From Bacillus sp. AFS073361 (GTDB lineage Bacteria > Bacillota > Bacilli > Bacillales > Cytobacillaceae), in assembly GCF_002567005.1 (NCBI RefSeq), contig NZ_NUZU01000003.1, positions 51,702 to 115,701 of the forward strand: a stretch of DNA of 64,000 nucleotides, in the 5' to 3' direction. Below the pieces are notes generated by a model, which saw only the letters and a program-made list of their open reading frames with translations, was not told where the DNA came from and did no database searches. This document shows positions 32,879-41,765 of the stretch, one piece after another. The translations under genes and the position numbers were made by a program. The stretch's first letter is position 1. Every line of letters begins with the position of its first letter.

Positions 32879-34510
32879 TTATTCCAATATTTGATATTTA
32901 GGATATTTTATACTGGATGGGGAAGATGCTAAATAGTCTTGGACCAGCAGCATAAATTCAATGGCAACTCGTTTTTCATGTTCCATAAAGTCTTCACCGA
33001 GAATGCTTTCAAGCTTTTGCAAGCGATGATAAAGTGTCTGCCTGACTATAAAAAGCTTGCTCGCCGCCTCCTGTTTTGAGCCATTGCACTCTAAATAAAC
33101 CTTTAATGTCTCTAACAACTTGCCATTATATTTCTGATCATATTGAATCACTGGCTGTAAATACTCTGCAGCAAACTCTTGTAGATTGATATGTTTACTC
33201 ATTTGCGAGATCAACCGATATAAATGCAAATCTTCATAAAAATAATAGTCAGCTTTATTAGACATCTTTTGCTGAATTCGCTGAGTTTCTTTTGCTGTTT
33301 GATAACTTTTATGTATTTCATTTAAATTTCCGATAAAACTTCCAGCAGCAATCATTATTTTCGCTGAACATTGTTTTCTAATAAACTCTGATTCAAGTAT
33401 GGATTCGATTGCTGTTTTCATTCGTTCCTTTACATTCTTCTTGGTCCGGTTGTTTACCAGTATGAACGTTATTTCATTTCTTTTTTCAACAGAAAACACC
33501 GTGAAACCATTTTGTTCCAGGACCGAACGAAATAATAGTTTTAAATACGTTACATCTTGAGTAATTTTCTCTTTGAGGGGAATAAGCCTAGTAATTAAGA
33601 CTACAGCTTCATTGGTTTTTGTTTTGACCCGATTTTGCGCAAAATATTCACTAATGCTTTCGGGGGAATGTTCACCTTCAAGCCAGCCATACAACCACTC
33701 AAACTCCTCGACACGCTTTTTTTCTTCAACATACATATCTCGTAATAAATGCTGTGCCAGCGCTGTAGCAGTCCGATCTAAAATCAATACATCGTATTCA
33801 GTGATTGGTAGATTTTTAGAATAAATAAATAACTCCGCACATTCTTGCCCAAATAAGAAAATAGGTTGGGAGGCAATGTTATCACATGGGTCTGTTTTAT
33901 ATGTCTTGAGCTGGTGAATGACTGTTTTTTGTTCGAGTAGATTGATGTCTGGAATAAATTCATAATCCTCATTTTTCAAACGAAAAATAACTTGTAAATC
34001 CAGAGAAGAATACAAACATTTTAGTATATCTTCATAACTTTCAATCGTTAACAGTCGTTTATTTAGGCTTTGGGAGTAATTTTCCAAATCAGATATCTTT
34101 TGGTATTGCTGATTAATAATCAGCGAGTGAATATCTTGAGTGATTTGTACAAACGGAACTTCCTTTGAAAAAACGATGATGGGGAAATTATGCTCATTAG
34201 CAACTTGTATGACCTCCGCAGGAATCTCTGTGATGTAAGTTCCCATTTCAATACATAATCCTGCAGCTTGGTTATCAAGAAACTCTTTTACCATCGAAAC
34301 AAATAAGTTCGTATTCTCCCTCCAAGCAATCCCTGTTGAAAGAATAAGTTCATTTCCATTAAGAAGATTACGAATACTCGTGGCCTCGACAACATGAACC
34401 CATTTGACAAATCGTTTAATACCTTTTTCTCCCGCAATAACGTGGGATTGTTCAAAGTTCTTTCGCTTTAAGATATCTGCCACTGTTAAATGGAAATGGT
34501 CTTTAATCAT
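32879..34510 (-). CDS. PucR family transcriptional regulator
   Basis: A 543-residue regulator with the N-terminal PucR domain (TVADILKRKNFEQSHVIAG, then GNELILSTGIAW), a central GGDEF-like variant, and the C-terminal PucR helix-turn-helix (LKVYLECNGSKQEAASKLFIVRQTLYHRLQKL). This family controls purine and pyrimidine catabolism. The ATG at 34510 has AAGGAG six bases upstream; the longer frame to 34582 lacks that support. It is transcribed in the same direction as the pyrimidine genes and probably controls them. Confidence 0.88.
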   Translation of the reverse strand: MIKDHFHLTVADILKRKNFEQSHVIAGEKGIKRFVKWVHVVEATSIRNLLNGNELILSTGIAWRENTNLFVSMVKEFLDNQAAGLCIEMGTYITEIPAEVIQVANEHNFPIIVFSKEVPFVQITQDIHSLIINQQYQKISDLENYSQSLNKRLLTIESYEDILKCLYSSLDLQVIFRLKNEDYEFIPDINLLEQKTVIHQLKTYKTDPCDNIASQPIFLFGQECAELFIYSKNLPITEYDVLILDRTATALAQHLLRDMYVEEKKRVEEFEWLYGWLEGEHSPESISEYFAQNRVKTKTNEAVVLITRLIPLKEKITQDVTYLKLLFRSVLEQNGFTVFSVEKRNEITFILVNNRTKKNVKERMKTAIESILESEFIRKQCSAKIMIAAGSFIGNLNEIHKSYQTAKETQRIQQKMSNKADYYFYEDLHLYRLISQMSKHINLQEFAAEYLQPVIQYDQKYNGKLLETLKVYLECNGSKQEAASKLFIVRQTLYHRLQKLESILGEDFMEHEKRVAIEFMLLVQDYLASSPSSIKYPKYQILE

Positions 34511-34633
34511 TTGGTTCTCCTTAGAAAATATCATCAAAAATATTGGTTTAAAAAGGATTGGCCTTGCAACCAATCCTTTCATTTATTTCTAATGAATGAT
34601 AGGGAAGTATACCTTTATTTCTCTAGGCATGGA

Positions 34634-34849
34634 CTAGCTGGTGTGGTTTTGCTTTAATAATAGACTAGTAAAATACTTACGGGCATTTGCTGTTCCAATC
34701 TTAAGTATTTCGGTTATATTTCCGTTTGGGTGGACAAATTCAACGGTGGCCCCGTTTAGATGTTCATTTACACCACTGATCTGATACCCCTTTTGGATAA
34801 GAAAATCAATTTTATCTCTTTCATCTAAAAATTGCTGATAATCTGACAT
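34634..34849 (-). CDS. Small protein in the pyrimidine catabolism cluster
   Basis: A 71-residue soluble protein: an acidic N-terminal helix (QQFLDERDKIDFLIQKG), a beta hairpin (GATVEFVHPNGNITEI) and a helix ending TSLLLKQN. Good ribosome binding site GGGGGAG. It follows the dihydropyrimidinase gene by 15 bp, so it is in the operon. I do not recognise a family; an accessory or subunit role is possible. Confidence 0.7.
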   Translation of the reverse strand: MSDYQQFLDERDKIDFLIQKGYQISGVNEHLNGATVEFVHPNGNITEILKIGTANARKYFTSLLLKQNHTS

Positions 34850-34863
34850 CCAAGCTCCCCCTA

Positions 34864-36282
34864 TTAGATTGATAGTGTTTCGCTTTGGTTGACAAGTGCA
34901 TTTTTATTATATTTGGCTCGCTTCAAATATTGGCCCGAACCTGGTTTACCTACAAACTGCTTGTCACGGACAACAAATTCCCCACGGGACAATACGGAAA
35001 CTGGTTCACCAGTGATCTTCATTCCTTCGAATGCGTTATAATCCACAGCCATATGGTGGGTTTCAGCCGAAATTACTCGTTCGATATTCGGATCAAAAAT
35101 CACAAGGTCTGCATCTGCCCCAACGGCGATTGTCCCTTTTTTCGGGAATAAACCAAATAGCTTCGCACTTCTAGTGGAAGTAATATCGACAAATTGATTT
35201 AGACTAATCCGTCCTTTTTTCACTCCCTCAGAGAATAAAACCGACAAACGATCCTCAATAATCGGGCCTCCATTCGGAATTTTAGTAAAATCATCTCTTC
35301 CTAAATCTTTCTGCCCTTTAAAATCAAAGGAGCACTGATCGGAGCCGAGAGTTTGCAGTTGACCGCTCTTCAAAGCATTCCATAAAACATCTTGATTCCA
35401 CTTTTCTCGAAGCGGCGGAGACCAAACATATTTTGCTCCTTCGAAATTCGGTTTCTCTAAGTAGCTTTGATCAAGGACTAAATATTGCGGGCACGTTTCC
35501 CCCCAAACATCAAACCCTTTGCTGCGTGCTTTAGCAATTTGTTCTACTGCATCCGCACAGGAGACATGGACCACATATAGCTGTGAGTTAGCAAGCCCCG
35601 TGAAATTTGCGGCACGTCCAGTCGCTTCCCCCTCTAATTCTGGAGGTCTTGTTAAAGCATGGTAAATTGGCGCAGTATTCCCTTCATCAAGGGCTTTCTT
35701 GGTTAAGTAATCAATGACATCTCCGTTTTCTGCATGGACCATCACCAAGGCACCGTGTTCTTTTGCGGAAATAAGTGTTTTAAACAAGGTTTCATCATCT
35801 GCTTGGAATACATTTTTGTATGCCATAAATACCTTAAAGGAAGTAATACCTTCTTCATTAATTACCTGTGGAAGTTCACCCAGGACATCTTCATTGATTT
35901 CTGAAATCATTAAATGGAACCCATAATCAATGACAGCTTTCTCTTTCGATTTATCATGCCAGGTTTGAATAGAATTTTTCAGGGGCTCACCCTTGTTGGT
36001 TAAGCAAAAATCAATAACCGTTGTCGTACCCCCGAAGGCAGCTGCAATCGTGCCTGACTCAAAATCATCCTTTGTTACCGTTCCGCCAAAAGGCATGTCG
36101 AGGTGAGTGTGTGGATCAATCCCGCCCGGAAAAACAAAACAGCCCTTTGCGTCAATAACTTCCGCACCGATCGCTGATAAATTCGAGCCGATTTGGGTGA
36201 TCTTGCCGTCCTCGATTAATATTTCTCCTTGATATGTGTCAGCAGCGGTAACAATCGTGCCATTTTTGATTATTTTTTTCAT
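34864..36282 (-). CDS. Dihydropyrimidinase (D-hydantoinase)
   Basis: A 472-residue cyclic amidohydrolase opening dihydrouracil or dihydrothymine to the N-carbamoyl beta-amino acid. Metal sites are visible: DPHTHLDMPFGG, carboxylated Lys in SFKVFMAYK, HAENGD, VHVSCADA, and the Bacillus D-hydantoinase pattern GSDQCSFDFKGQKDLGRDDF. ATG at 36282 has GGAGGG eight bases upstream. It follows preA with only 21 bp of spacer. Both uracil and thymine should be substrates. Confidence 0.93.
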   Translation of the reverse strand: MKKIIKNGTIVTAADTYQGEILIEDGKITQIGSNLSAIGAEVIDAKGCFVFPGGIDPHTHLDMPFGGTVTKDDFESGTIAAAFGGTTTVIDFCLTNKGEPLKNSIQTWHDKSKEKAVIDYGFHLMISEINEDVLGELPQVINEEGITSFKVFMAYKNVFQADDETLFKTLISAKEHGALVMVHAENGDVIDYLTKKALDEGNTAPIYHALTRPPELEGEATGRAANFTGLANSQLYVVHVSCADAVEQIAKARSKGFDVWGETCPQYLVLDQSYLEKPNFEGAKYVWSPPLREKWNQDVLWNALKSGQLQTLGSDQCSFDFKGQKDLGRDDFTKIPNGGPIIEDRLSVLFSEGVKKGRISLNQFVDITSTRSAKLFGLFPKKGTIAVGADADLVIFDPNIERVISAETHHMAVDYNAFEGMKITGEPVSVLSRGEFVVRDKQFVGKPGSGQYLKRAKYNKNALVNQSETLSI

Positions 36283-36303
36283 CGATAATTCCCTCCGTAT
36301 CAT

Positions 36304-37590
36304 TTATTTGATAATATCTGCTTTAAATTGGGCTACGCCGCTTAAGGCAGCTTGACGTTCATTCCAAGTCATTGGTGCTAATTCCCTCGTGGCCTCCACC
36401 ATGTCAATGGCTCCATCAACTGGACAAACAATCGAGCATAAATTACAGCCGACGCAATCTTCTTCACGCACCTTGAGGTAACTCTTTCCATTTTCGTCTG
36501 TCAGCATATCGATACATTGGTGCGAAGTATCTTCACAGGCAATGTGGCATTTATTGCAATTAATACAAACATCCTTATTGATTTGAGCAACGATATTGTA
36601 GTTTAAATCCAAATTGCCCCAATCAGAGAATCTAGGAACGGATTTCCCAATGATATCAGAAACCGAAGCAATCCCTTTGCTATCGAGGTAATGGCTAAGA
36701 CCTTCAATCATGTCCTCGACAATGCGGAAACCATGGTGCATAGCGGCTGTACAAACTTGTACACCAGTTGCACCCATCAACATAAACTCAACGGCATCCT
36801 TCCAGTTAGAAATCCCCCCAATCCCTGAAATTGGAACGTTAATTCGTGGATGTCTTGCACATTCTGCCACCATATTCAAAGCAATTGGCTTTACTGCAGG
36901 TCCACAATAACCGCCGTGTGCTCCTTTTCCGGCAACATGGGGAATGGTATTCCATGAATCAAGGTCGACCCCCATCAAGCTATTAATCGTATTAATCATA
37001 GAAATCGCATCAGCACCACCATTACAAGCCGCTTCGGCCGTCGCTGTTATATCGGTAATATTTGGCGTTAATTTTACAATAACAGGTGTCTTAGCTACTT
37101 CCTTCGCCCAATAGGTTTGCCTTTCAACTAAGGCTGGTACCTGACCGGAAGCAGAACCCATGCCACGCTCAGCCATCCCGTGTGGACATCCGAAATTTAA
37201 CTCAAGCCCATCTACCCCGACATCCTCAACACGTTTAACAATCTCATGCCACTTTTCTTGCTTCGGTTCCACCATGAGTGAGGCAATAATGGCATGGTTT
37301 GGAAATCTCTTTTTCGTTTCATAGATTTCTTTTAAATTAACATCTAATGGTCTGTCAGTTATTAGTTCAATATTATTAAAGCCTGCCACTCTTTGTCCGT
37401 TAAAACTTACAGCAGCAAACCTTGAAGATACATTCAGAATAGGATCACCCAGCGTTTTCCAAACTGCCCCACCCCACCCTGCTTCAAAGGCTCTCTGTAC
37501 TTGATAGCCAGAGTTGGTCGGCGGTGCTGACGCAAGCCAGAACGGGTTCGGAGATTTAATCCCTGCAAGATTAGTACGTAAATCAGCCAT
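36304..37590 (-). CDS. preA: NAD-dependent dihydropyrimidine dehydrogenase subunit PreA
   Basis: A 428-residue FMN-containing dihydropyrimidine dehydrogenase subunit. The FMN barrel is followed by two 4Fe-4S ferredoxin motifs (CINCNKCHIACEDTSHQC and CVGCNLCSIVCPVDG). LELNFGCPHGMAERGMGSA carries the conserved catalytic region. It works with PreT to reduce uracil or thymine with NADH. Positioned directly after preT. Confidence 0.95.
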   Translation of the reverse strand: MADLRTNLAGIKSPNPFWLASAPPTNSGYQVQRAFEAGWGGAVWKTLGDPILNVSSRFAAVSFNGQRVAGFNNIELITDRPLDVNLKEIYETKKRFPNHAIIASLMVEPKQEKWHEIVKRVEDVGVDGLELNFGCPHGMAERGMGSASGQVPALVERQTYWAKEVAKTPVIVKLTPNITDITATAEAACNGGADAISMINTINSLMGVDLDSWNTIPHVAGKGAHGGYCGPAVKPIALNMVAECARHPRINVPISGIGGISNWKDAVEFMLMGATGVQVCTAAMHHGFRIVEDMIEGLSHYLDSKGIASVSDIIGKSVPRFSDWGNLDLNYNIVAQINKDVCINCNKCHIACEDTSHQCIDMLTDENGKSYLKVREEDCVGCNLCSIVCPVDGAIDMVEATRELAPMTWNERQAALSGVAQFKADIIK

Positions 37591-37623
37591 TTATTTTTCT
37601 CCTCTCTATTTTCATTTGAGATA

Positions 37624-38994
37624 TTAGTTTGACATCCCTACGAAGGAAAATTGCTTATGAATCGCATAAGCAACATCTTTACCTTGTTGTGCAGCCGTAA
37701 CAACCATGGCGTCACCATTGCCTTTTCCAAACACAACATCTCCGCAGGCAAATACTTTAGGGTTGGAAGTTTGTAAGGTTTCAGAGTCGACCTTGACTAC
37801 CCCGCCATTATGCTCGATGCCGAACTCTTCAATCAGTTTGAGGTGTCTGGTCTGACCAATTGCTTTCACCACAGCATCGACCGGCAGGACATGCTCTGAC
37901 CCCTCAATGGCTGTTGGACGTCGTCGACCATCTTTTTCAGGTTCGCCAAGTTCCATTTTGATACACTCAATGCCAGTCACCCTACCAGTTTCATCACCAA
38001 TAATCTTTTTTGGAGCCGTCAACCAGCGGAATTCCACACCGTCCTGTTTGGCAAATTCATATTCAAAGTCGTAAGCGGTCATTTCTTCTTCCGTTCTTCG
38101 ATATAAGATTTTGACGTTTTCTGCCCCTAATCGGACAGAACAAGTTGCCCCATCTATCGCGGTATTTCCGGCCCCAATGACAACAATGCGTTTTCCAACA
38201 AAATCTTCAGATAACTGACCGCTTTTGGTTGCTTTGACAAATTCAATCGCATCATATACACCCTCTAGGTTTTCACCTTCCACGCCAAGGTTTGGTACAT
38301 GAGCCATACCTACTGCCAGGATAATATAATCAAAATTTTCCGTGATCTCTTCTACAGAAATATCCTTACCGACCAACGTGTTAGTTCTAATATCGACATT
38401 CAATTTCTCAACCTGTTCAACTTCCCAGAAGGAAATTCTTTGCGGTAATCGGAAAGATACAATTCCGTACGTATTTAAACCGCCCGCTTTCTCAGAACCT
38501 TCGAAAATTGTAACCTCGTATCCTAGCCTTGCCAGTTCTCTAGCTGCGGATAGTCCCGCTGGCCCCCCGCCGATGACAGCCACTGTCCTACCATTGGCCT
38601 GACCTGGTTGAAAAAGTGTTTGATTATTTACCATTGCCCAATCAGTAGCATATCTTTGTAAATTACCAATCATAATTGGTTTAGTAGAGTGATTCAGCAC
38701 GCAAGCACCTTCACATAATTCTTCAGTAGGACATACTCGCGAACAACTTGCACCAACAGGATTGGATGACATGATTGTTTTGGCAGATCCTAATAAGTTT
38801 CCTGAAGCAATTTTTTTAATAAAAGTAGGAATATCAATACCTGTTGGACAGGCTTTAATACACGGAGCATCGTAACAATAGAGGCAGCGATTGGATTCTT
38901 CCACAGCCTCACGGTTTGTAAGCCCACTTTCCACTTCTAGAAAGTTTTTTTCAAGATTAGATAAGGAAATACGCTGCATTTTATCATTCGCCAT
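37624..38994 (-). CDS. preT: NAD-dependent dihydropyrimidine dehydrogenase subunit PreT
   Basis: A 456-residue FAD/NAD-binding, Fe-S subunit related to the glutamate synthase small subunit. It has N-terminal Cys motifs (CLYCYDAPCIKACPTGIDIP and CSRVCPTEELCEGAC), the FAD motif VIGGGPAGLSAARELA, the NAD motif VVIGAGNTAIDGA and the GDVVFG segment. It delivers electrons from NADH to PreA. First gene of the pyrimidine operon; AAGGAGG ribosome binding site. Confidence 0.95.
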   Translation of the reverse strand: MANDKMQRISLSNLEKNFLEVESGLTNREAVEESNRCLYCYDAPCIKACPTGIDIPTFIKKIASGNLLGSAKTIMSSNPVGASCSRVCPTEELCEGACVLNHSTKPIMIGNLQRYATDWAMVNNQTLFQPGQANGRTVAVIGGGPAGLSAARELARLGYEVTIFEGSEKAGGLNTYGIVSFRLPQRISFWEVEQVEKLNVDIRTNTLVGKDISVEEITENFDYIILAVGMAHVPNLGVEGENLEGVYDAIEFVKATKSGQLSEDFVGKRIVVIGAGNTAIDGATCSVRLGAENVKILYRRTEEEMTAYDFEYEFAKQDGVEFRWLTAPKKIIGDETGRVTGIECIKMELGEPEKDGRRRPTAIEGSEHVLPVDAVVKAIGQTRHLKLIEEFGIEHNGGVVKVDSETLQTSNPKVFACGDVVFGKGNGDAMVVTAAQQGKDVAYAIHKQFSFVGMSN

Positions 38995-39077
38995 AAAGAA
39001 ACCTCCTTCATTTATATACCGATTTTTAAAACTTTTTGAAGGCAGAAAGTTGTCCTGTTTTTTTACTGAGATTAGAA

Positions 39078-39091
39078 TGTAAGCGCTTTAT
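39078..39091 (-). promoter_or_regulatory. Possible cre (CcpA) site upstream of preT
   Basis: TGTAAGCGCTTTAT matches the cre consensus at 12 of 14 positions, 84 bp upstream of preT. Suggests carbon catabolite control of pyrimidine degradation. Confidence 0.5.
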
Positions 39092-39143
39092 AAATATGAT
39101 ACTACCAAAAAGGGACCAACTCCTTTTGTTCATATATGTATTT

Positions 39144-39186
39144 TGCAGAAAATTCTGCATCCTAATTTAATTTTACAGACTGTAAA
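39144..39186. promoter_or_regulatory. Two palindromes upstream of preT, likely regulator sites
   Basis: TGCAGAAAATTCTGCA (39144-39159; 7-bp arms) and TTTACAGACTGTAAA (39172-39186; perfect 7-bp arms around A). A third half-site CTGTAAA lies at 39207-39213. They sit about 150-220 bp upstream of preT. The PucR-type regulator of the cluster is an obvious candidate binder, but these do not match the B. subtilis PucR box I remember. Confidence 0.5.
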
Positions 39187-39583
39187 TAGGCATTTCACCT
39201 GACAATCTGTAAAAGAATGCATGCAATATATTAACCATTATGTAAAAAAGTAAGATGTCTCCTAAGAATGTAGAATCAGAGAGGGTACATTGATGTATGT
39301 AAGCATTAAAAGGAATATTGGATAAAGTTTTCATAGAGGGCAGGATTTTTTTGTATTCTTTTCTGATACTTTTTCAATTTAACATAATGATATCAAAAAA
39401 AATGTAATATTATATCGAATTGTCAATTTTTCTTACATACTTTATTTGGTGGCCTTGTAGAGTTTGATTACCTGAATTTTACATGTTTAATAGGACTTCC
39501 TCTCTCTTATAAAAACAAAATCTTTGATAAAGTATGAGTAAAAACTTCTCGACATTTTCTACTACTTAGGAATTCCGGTCTTT
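39187..39583. other. AT-rich intergenic stretch without a convincing gene
   Basis: Part of the 635-bp gap between preT and the HemD-like gene. It holds a CTGTAAA half-site at its left end. A 10-codon reading frame begins at 39293 on the plus strand after a weak GAGGG; I do not trust it. No terminator, RNA or conserved protein is seen. Confidence 0.4.
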
Positions 39584-39617
39584 TAAAAAAAAAAAGTACC
39601 CACCTTAAAGGAGGTAC
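39584..39617 (-). terminator. Intrinsic terminator of the HemD-like gene
   Basis: GTACC...CC/GG...GGTAC imperfect stem at 39596-39617, followed on the minus strand by 11 T. Confidence 0.8.
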
Positions 39618-39629
39618 ACTTAAATCAGA

Positions 39630-40436
39630 TTAATTCAAAAAATATTTAGCTAACTCGACCACCATAGCTCCCATTCTTTCCTTCTCAGGGACCACAATTC
39701 TTTCGATTCCCTCATCTTTTAAAGCTGCTTCGGTTACTTTCCCAACCGCACCAGCAACTACCTTTTTATTGAAAGCGGTCACGATATCTGCATAGATATT
39801 ATGTTCTCTCGAGTATTCAAAAAGCGAGTGGACCTGGGTAGCTGTGGTAAAGCAAACCGCGTCACACTTATTGAACTGCAGTTCATGTATTAACCGAACT
39901 ACTACCTCTTTATCTGGTGCAATATGCTGATATGGAAGAATTTTTTCTACAGTTGCCCCACGCTCTTCTAAAAATTTTGTTAACGCAGGTGCTGTTTCAC
40001 CATGGAGTTGAACCATAACTCTTGTTCCCGAGAAATCAACGGATTCGAGTGCTAGTGCTAATCCTTTTGTTGTTCCATCCACATCGACCACAAGTGGTTT
40101 TAGATCATATTTTTTCAGTGCAGACAGTGTTTTGTATCCTCTCGAGGCGATCTTGGCCTCACGGATATTCTTTAAAAATAAATCACTTAATCCAAGTTTT
40201 GCAGCTAAATCCACAAGTGTTTCAAAGCCAATTCCAGTGGTGAAAATCACCCAATCCGCCCCATTTTCCACGAAATCACGTATATCTGGTTCTACTTCTT
40301 TCTCTGCTAAAAATACTGTCCCTTGAAGGGGTCGAACGAGAGGAACACCTCCTTGTTTTTCAATTAGTGTACTTATTTCTTCTATCTTTCGCGAACCACA
40401 GATAACGACTTTCTTTCCGGTCAAACCCTTTTCCAT
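39630..40436 (-). CDS. Uroporphyrinogen-III synthase family protein
   Basis: A 268-residue HemD-fold protein with two alpha/beta domains: VVICGSRKIEEISTLIEKQGG, VIFTTGIGFETLVDLA, CDAVCFTTATQVHSLFEYS and VVAGAVGKVTEAAL. Uroporphyrinogen-III synthase makes the branch-point tetrapyrrole. The gene is not in a hem operon. Bacillus genomes often carry such stand-alone paralogs, so heme, siroheme or a different role is possible. Confidence 0.8.
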   Translation of the reverse strand: MEKGLTGKKVVICGSRKIEEISTLIEKQGGVPLVRPLQGTVFLAEKEVEPDIRDFVENGADWVIFTTGIGFETLVDLAAKLGLSDLFLKNIREAKIASRGYKTLSALKKYDLKPLVVDVDGTTKGLALALESVDFSGTRVMVQLHGETAPALTKFLEERGATVEKILPYQHIAPDKEVVVRLIHELQFNKCDAVCFTTATQVHSLFEYSREHNIYADIVTAFNKKVVAGAVGKVTEAALKDEGIERIVVPEKERMGAMVVELAKYFLN

Positions 40437-40448
40437 TGTACATACCTC

Positions 40449-41129
40449 TCAGACTAATTTTTCTTTTGCGATTTGTTCGATCTTATGCGAAGGATAAACA
40501 TTCATCCCACTTTTACCAACTTTCGCTACTACTGCCATTGCCGTTGCAACGTTTTTAGCTTCAATGGCTTTATAAGGTCGTAATGGACCAACCATGAGTA
40601 CATTGATAATGGCACTTGTTTTTGCGGCAATTTTTTCTCCGAAACGAAATTCTTTTCTGTCCCCTAATAAAAGTGATGGCCTAAAAATATGTAGAGATGG
40701 TAAACTTAAATTATCTAAAGATTCTTCCACTTTACCCTTTACTCGATTATAAAAAATACTTGATTTAGCATTTGCTCCCATTGCAGTGATAATAAGAAAT
40801 TTCTCTACCTCACAAATTTTCGCTATTTTAGCTGCCTCGACCGGATATTCATAATCTACTTTTCGAAATGCTTCTTTACTTTTTGCTTTTTTAATGGTCG
40901 TTCCTAAACAGCAAAAAACGTCCGTTACCTGAAATAATTCTCGGTATGTATGAAGTTCCTCAAAATTAACAACATGCACTTCACATGTAGGATGATGACT
41001 TACAATTGGTCTTCGTACTAACAAATGGATTTTTTCATAGGTTTTTTGTTGGATGAGGATATTTACCAATTCTTTTCCTACTAGTCCAGTAGCACCTAGT
41101 ATTAGCGCTGTTTTTCTTTTGTTTTCCAT
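40449..41129 (-). CDS. NAD(P)-binding Rossmann protein (TIP30/YwnB-like)
   Basis: A 226-residue atypical short-chain dehydrogenase-like protein: the cofactor motif ALILGATGLVGKELV at the N-terminus, DVFCCLGTTIKKAKSKEAFRKVDYEYP, then FLIITAMGANAKSSIFYNRVKGKVE, with the Y..K pair in YNRVKGK. The family is related to human TIP30 and yeast/bacterial NAD-dependent proteins of unknown activity. ATG at 41129 has AAAGGAG seven bases upstream and is preferred over a longer frame to 41180. It is 12 bp from the HemD-like gene, so they are likely co-transcribed. Confidence 0.82.
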   Translation of the reverse strand: MENKRKTALILGATGLVGKELVNILIQQKTYEKIHLLVRRPIVSHHPTCEVHVVNFEELHTYRELFQVTDVFCCLGTTIKKAKSKEAFRKVDYEYPVEAAKIAKICEVEKFLIITAMGANAKSSIFYNRVKGKVEESLDNLSLPSLHIFRPSLLLGDRKEFRFGEKIAAKTSAIINVLMVGPLRPYKAIEAKNVATAMAVVAKVGKSGMNVYPSHKIEQIAKEKLV

Positions 41130-41268
41130 ATCTAGACTCCTTTTATTCCAACCAACTGCCTTATTAAGATTATTACACAAACTTTGAATTAATAGGTGGA
41201 TTTTTGTTCAATTATTTTCAGATTGGACATACTTATGAATGTGAATTTTTAATAAGGGAGGAACATAT

Positions 41269-41568
41269 ATGCCAAACGATTTTCAATTTAGTAATTTTAT
41301 TAATGAGGTTTCACTGCAAACAAAAATGGAAAATGTGTGGAGTAATACCTGTGGGTCATGGCAAAATTGCAATGAAGACACCATCCAATCTTTCTTAGCT
41401 CAGTGCCTTGATTATAATATTGATCCACAATACTGTATGAGCTGGGTCGAGCAGCATAAGGATATCATACCTGATTGGACGAGTGTATCTGAAACCTCGC
41501 TGGGATGGATAAACGAACATACTTCAACAGGTTCGGCAATCTCGATTTCAAAGGAGGATCTTAGTTGA
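41269..41568 (+). CDS. Small Cys-containing hypothetical protein
   Basis: A 99-residue soluble protein with a strong AGGGAGG ribosome binding site. Four Cys (SNTCGSWQNCNED, LAQCLDYN, PQYCMSW), several Trp, and an acidic, Ser/Thr-rich C-terminus. No signal peptide or membrane segment. Followed by its own terminator. Not recognised; Cys spacing does not match a zinc ribbon I know. Confidence 0.6.
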   Translation: MPNDFQFSNFINEVSLQTKMENVWSNTCGSWQNCNEDTIQSFLAQCLDYNIDPQYCMSWVEQHKDIIPDWTSVSETSLGWINEHTSTGSAISISKEDLS

Positions 41569-41573
41569 ATTTT

Positions 41574-41597
41574 AGGGAGGGCTACTAATCCCTCCTT
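41574..41597 (+). terminator. Intrinsic terminator of the small Cys-containing gene
   Basis: GGAGGG/CCCTCC stem with an 8-base loop followed by TTTTT. Confidence 0.85.
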
Positions 41598-41629
41598 TTT
41601 CATTTTAGACGGTAAAATCATCTTTTGTA

Positions 41630-41745
41630 ATCTTTTCATTTACCCTAATGAGGATAATTACACTCCTCTGGGAAATGAAAGACAGTTTTATTTACCGTTT
41701 AGTGAATTTTTATCTCCATATGGGCAATGAATGACCTGTTCATTT
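41630..41745. repeat. Intergenic inverted repeats with TTCATTTRCCC core
   Basis: TTCATTTACCC, GGGAAATGAA, GGGCAATGAA and TTCATTTGCCC occur in this order between convergent genes. They can form two separate hairpins or one composite fold. Without a T-run on either side the structure is not a clear terminator. Confidence 0.4.
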
Positions 41746-41765
41746 GCCCTAAACATCACAAGTAT

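Noticed and set aside
39293-39325. 10-codon frame after a GAGGG sequence
   Set aside because: Too short, weak ribosome binding site, no downstream gene on that strand to regulate.
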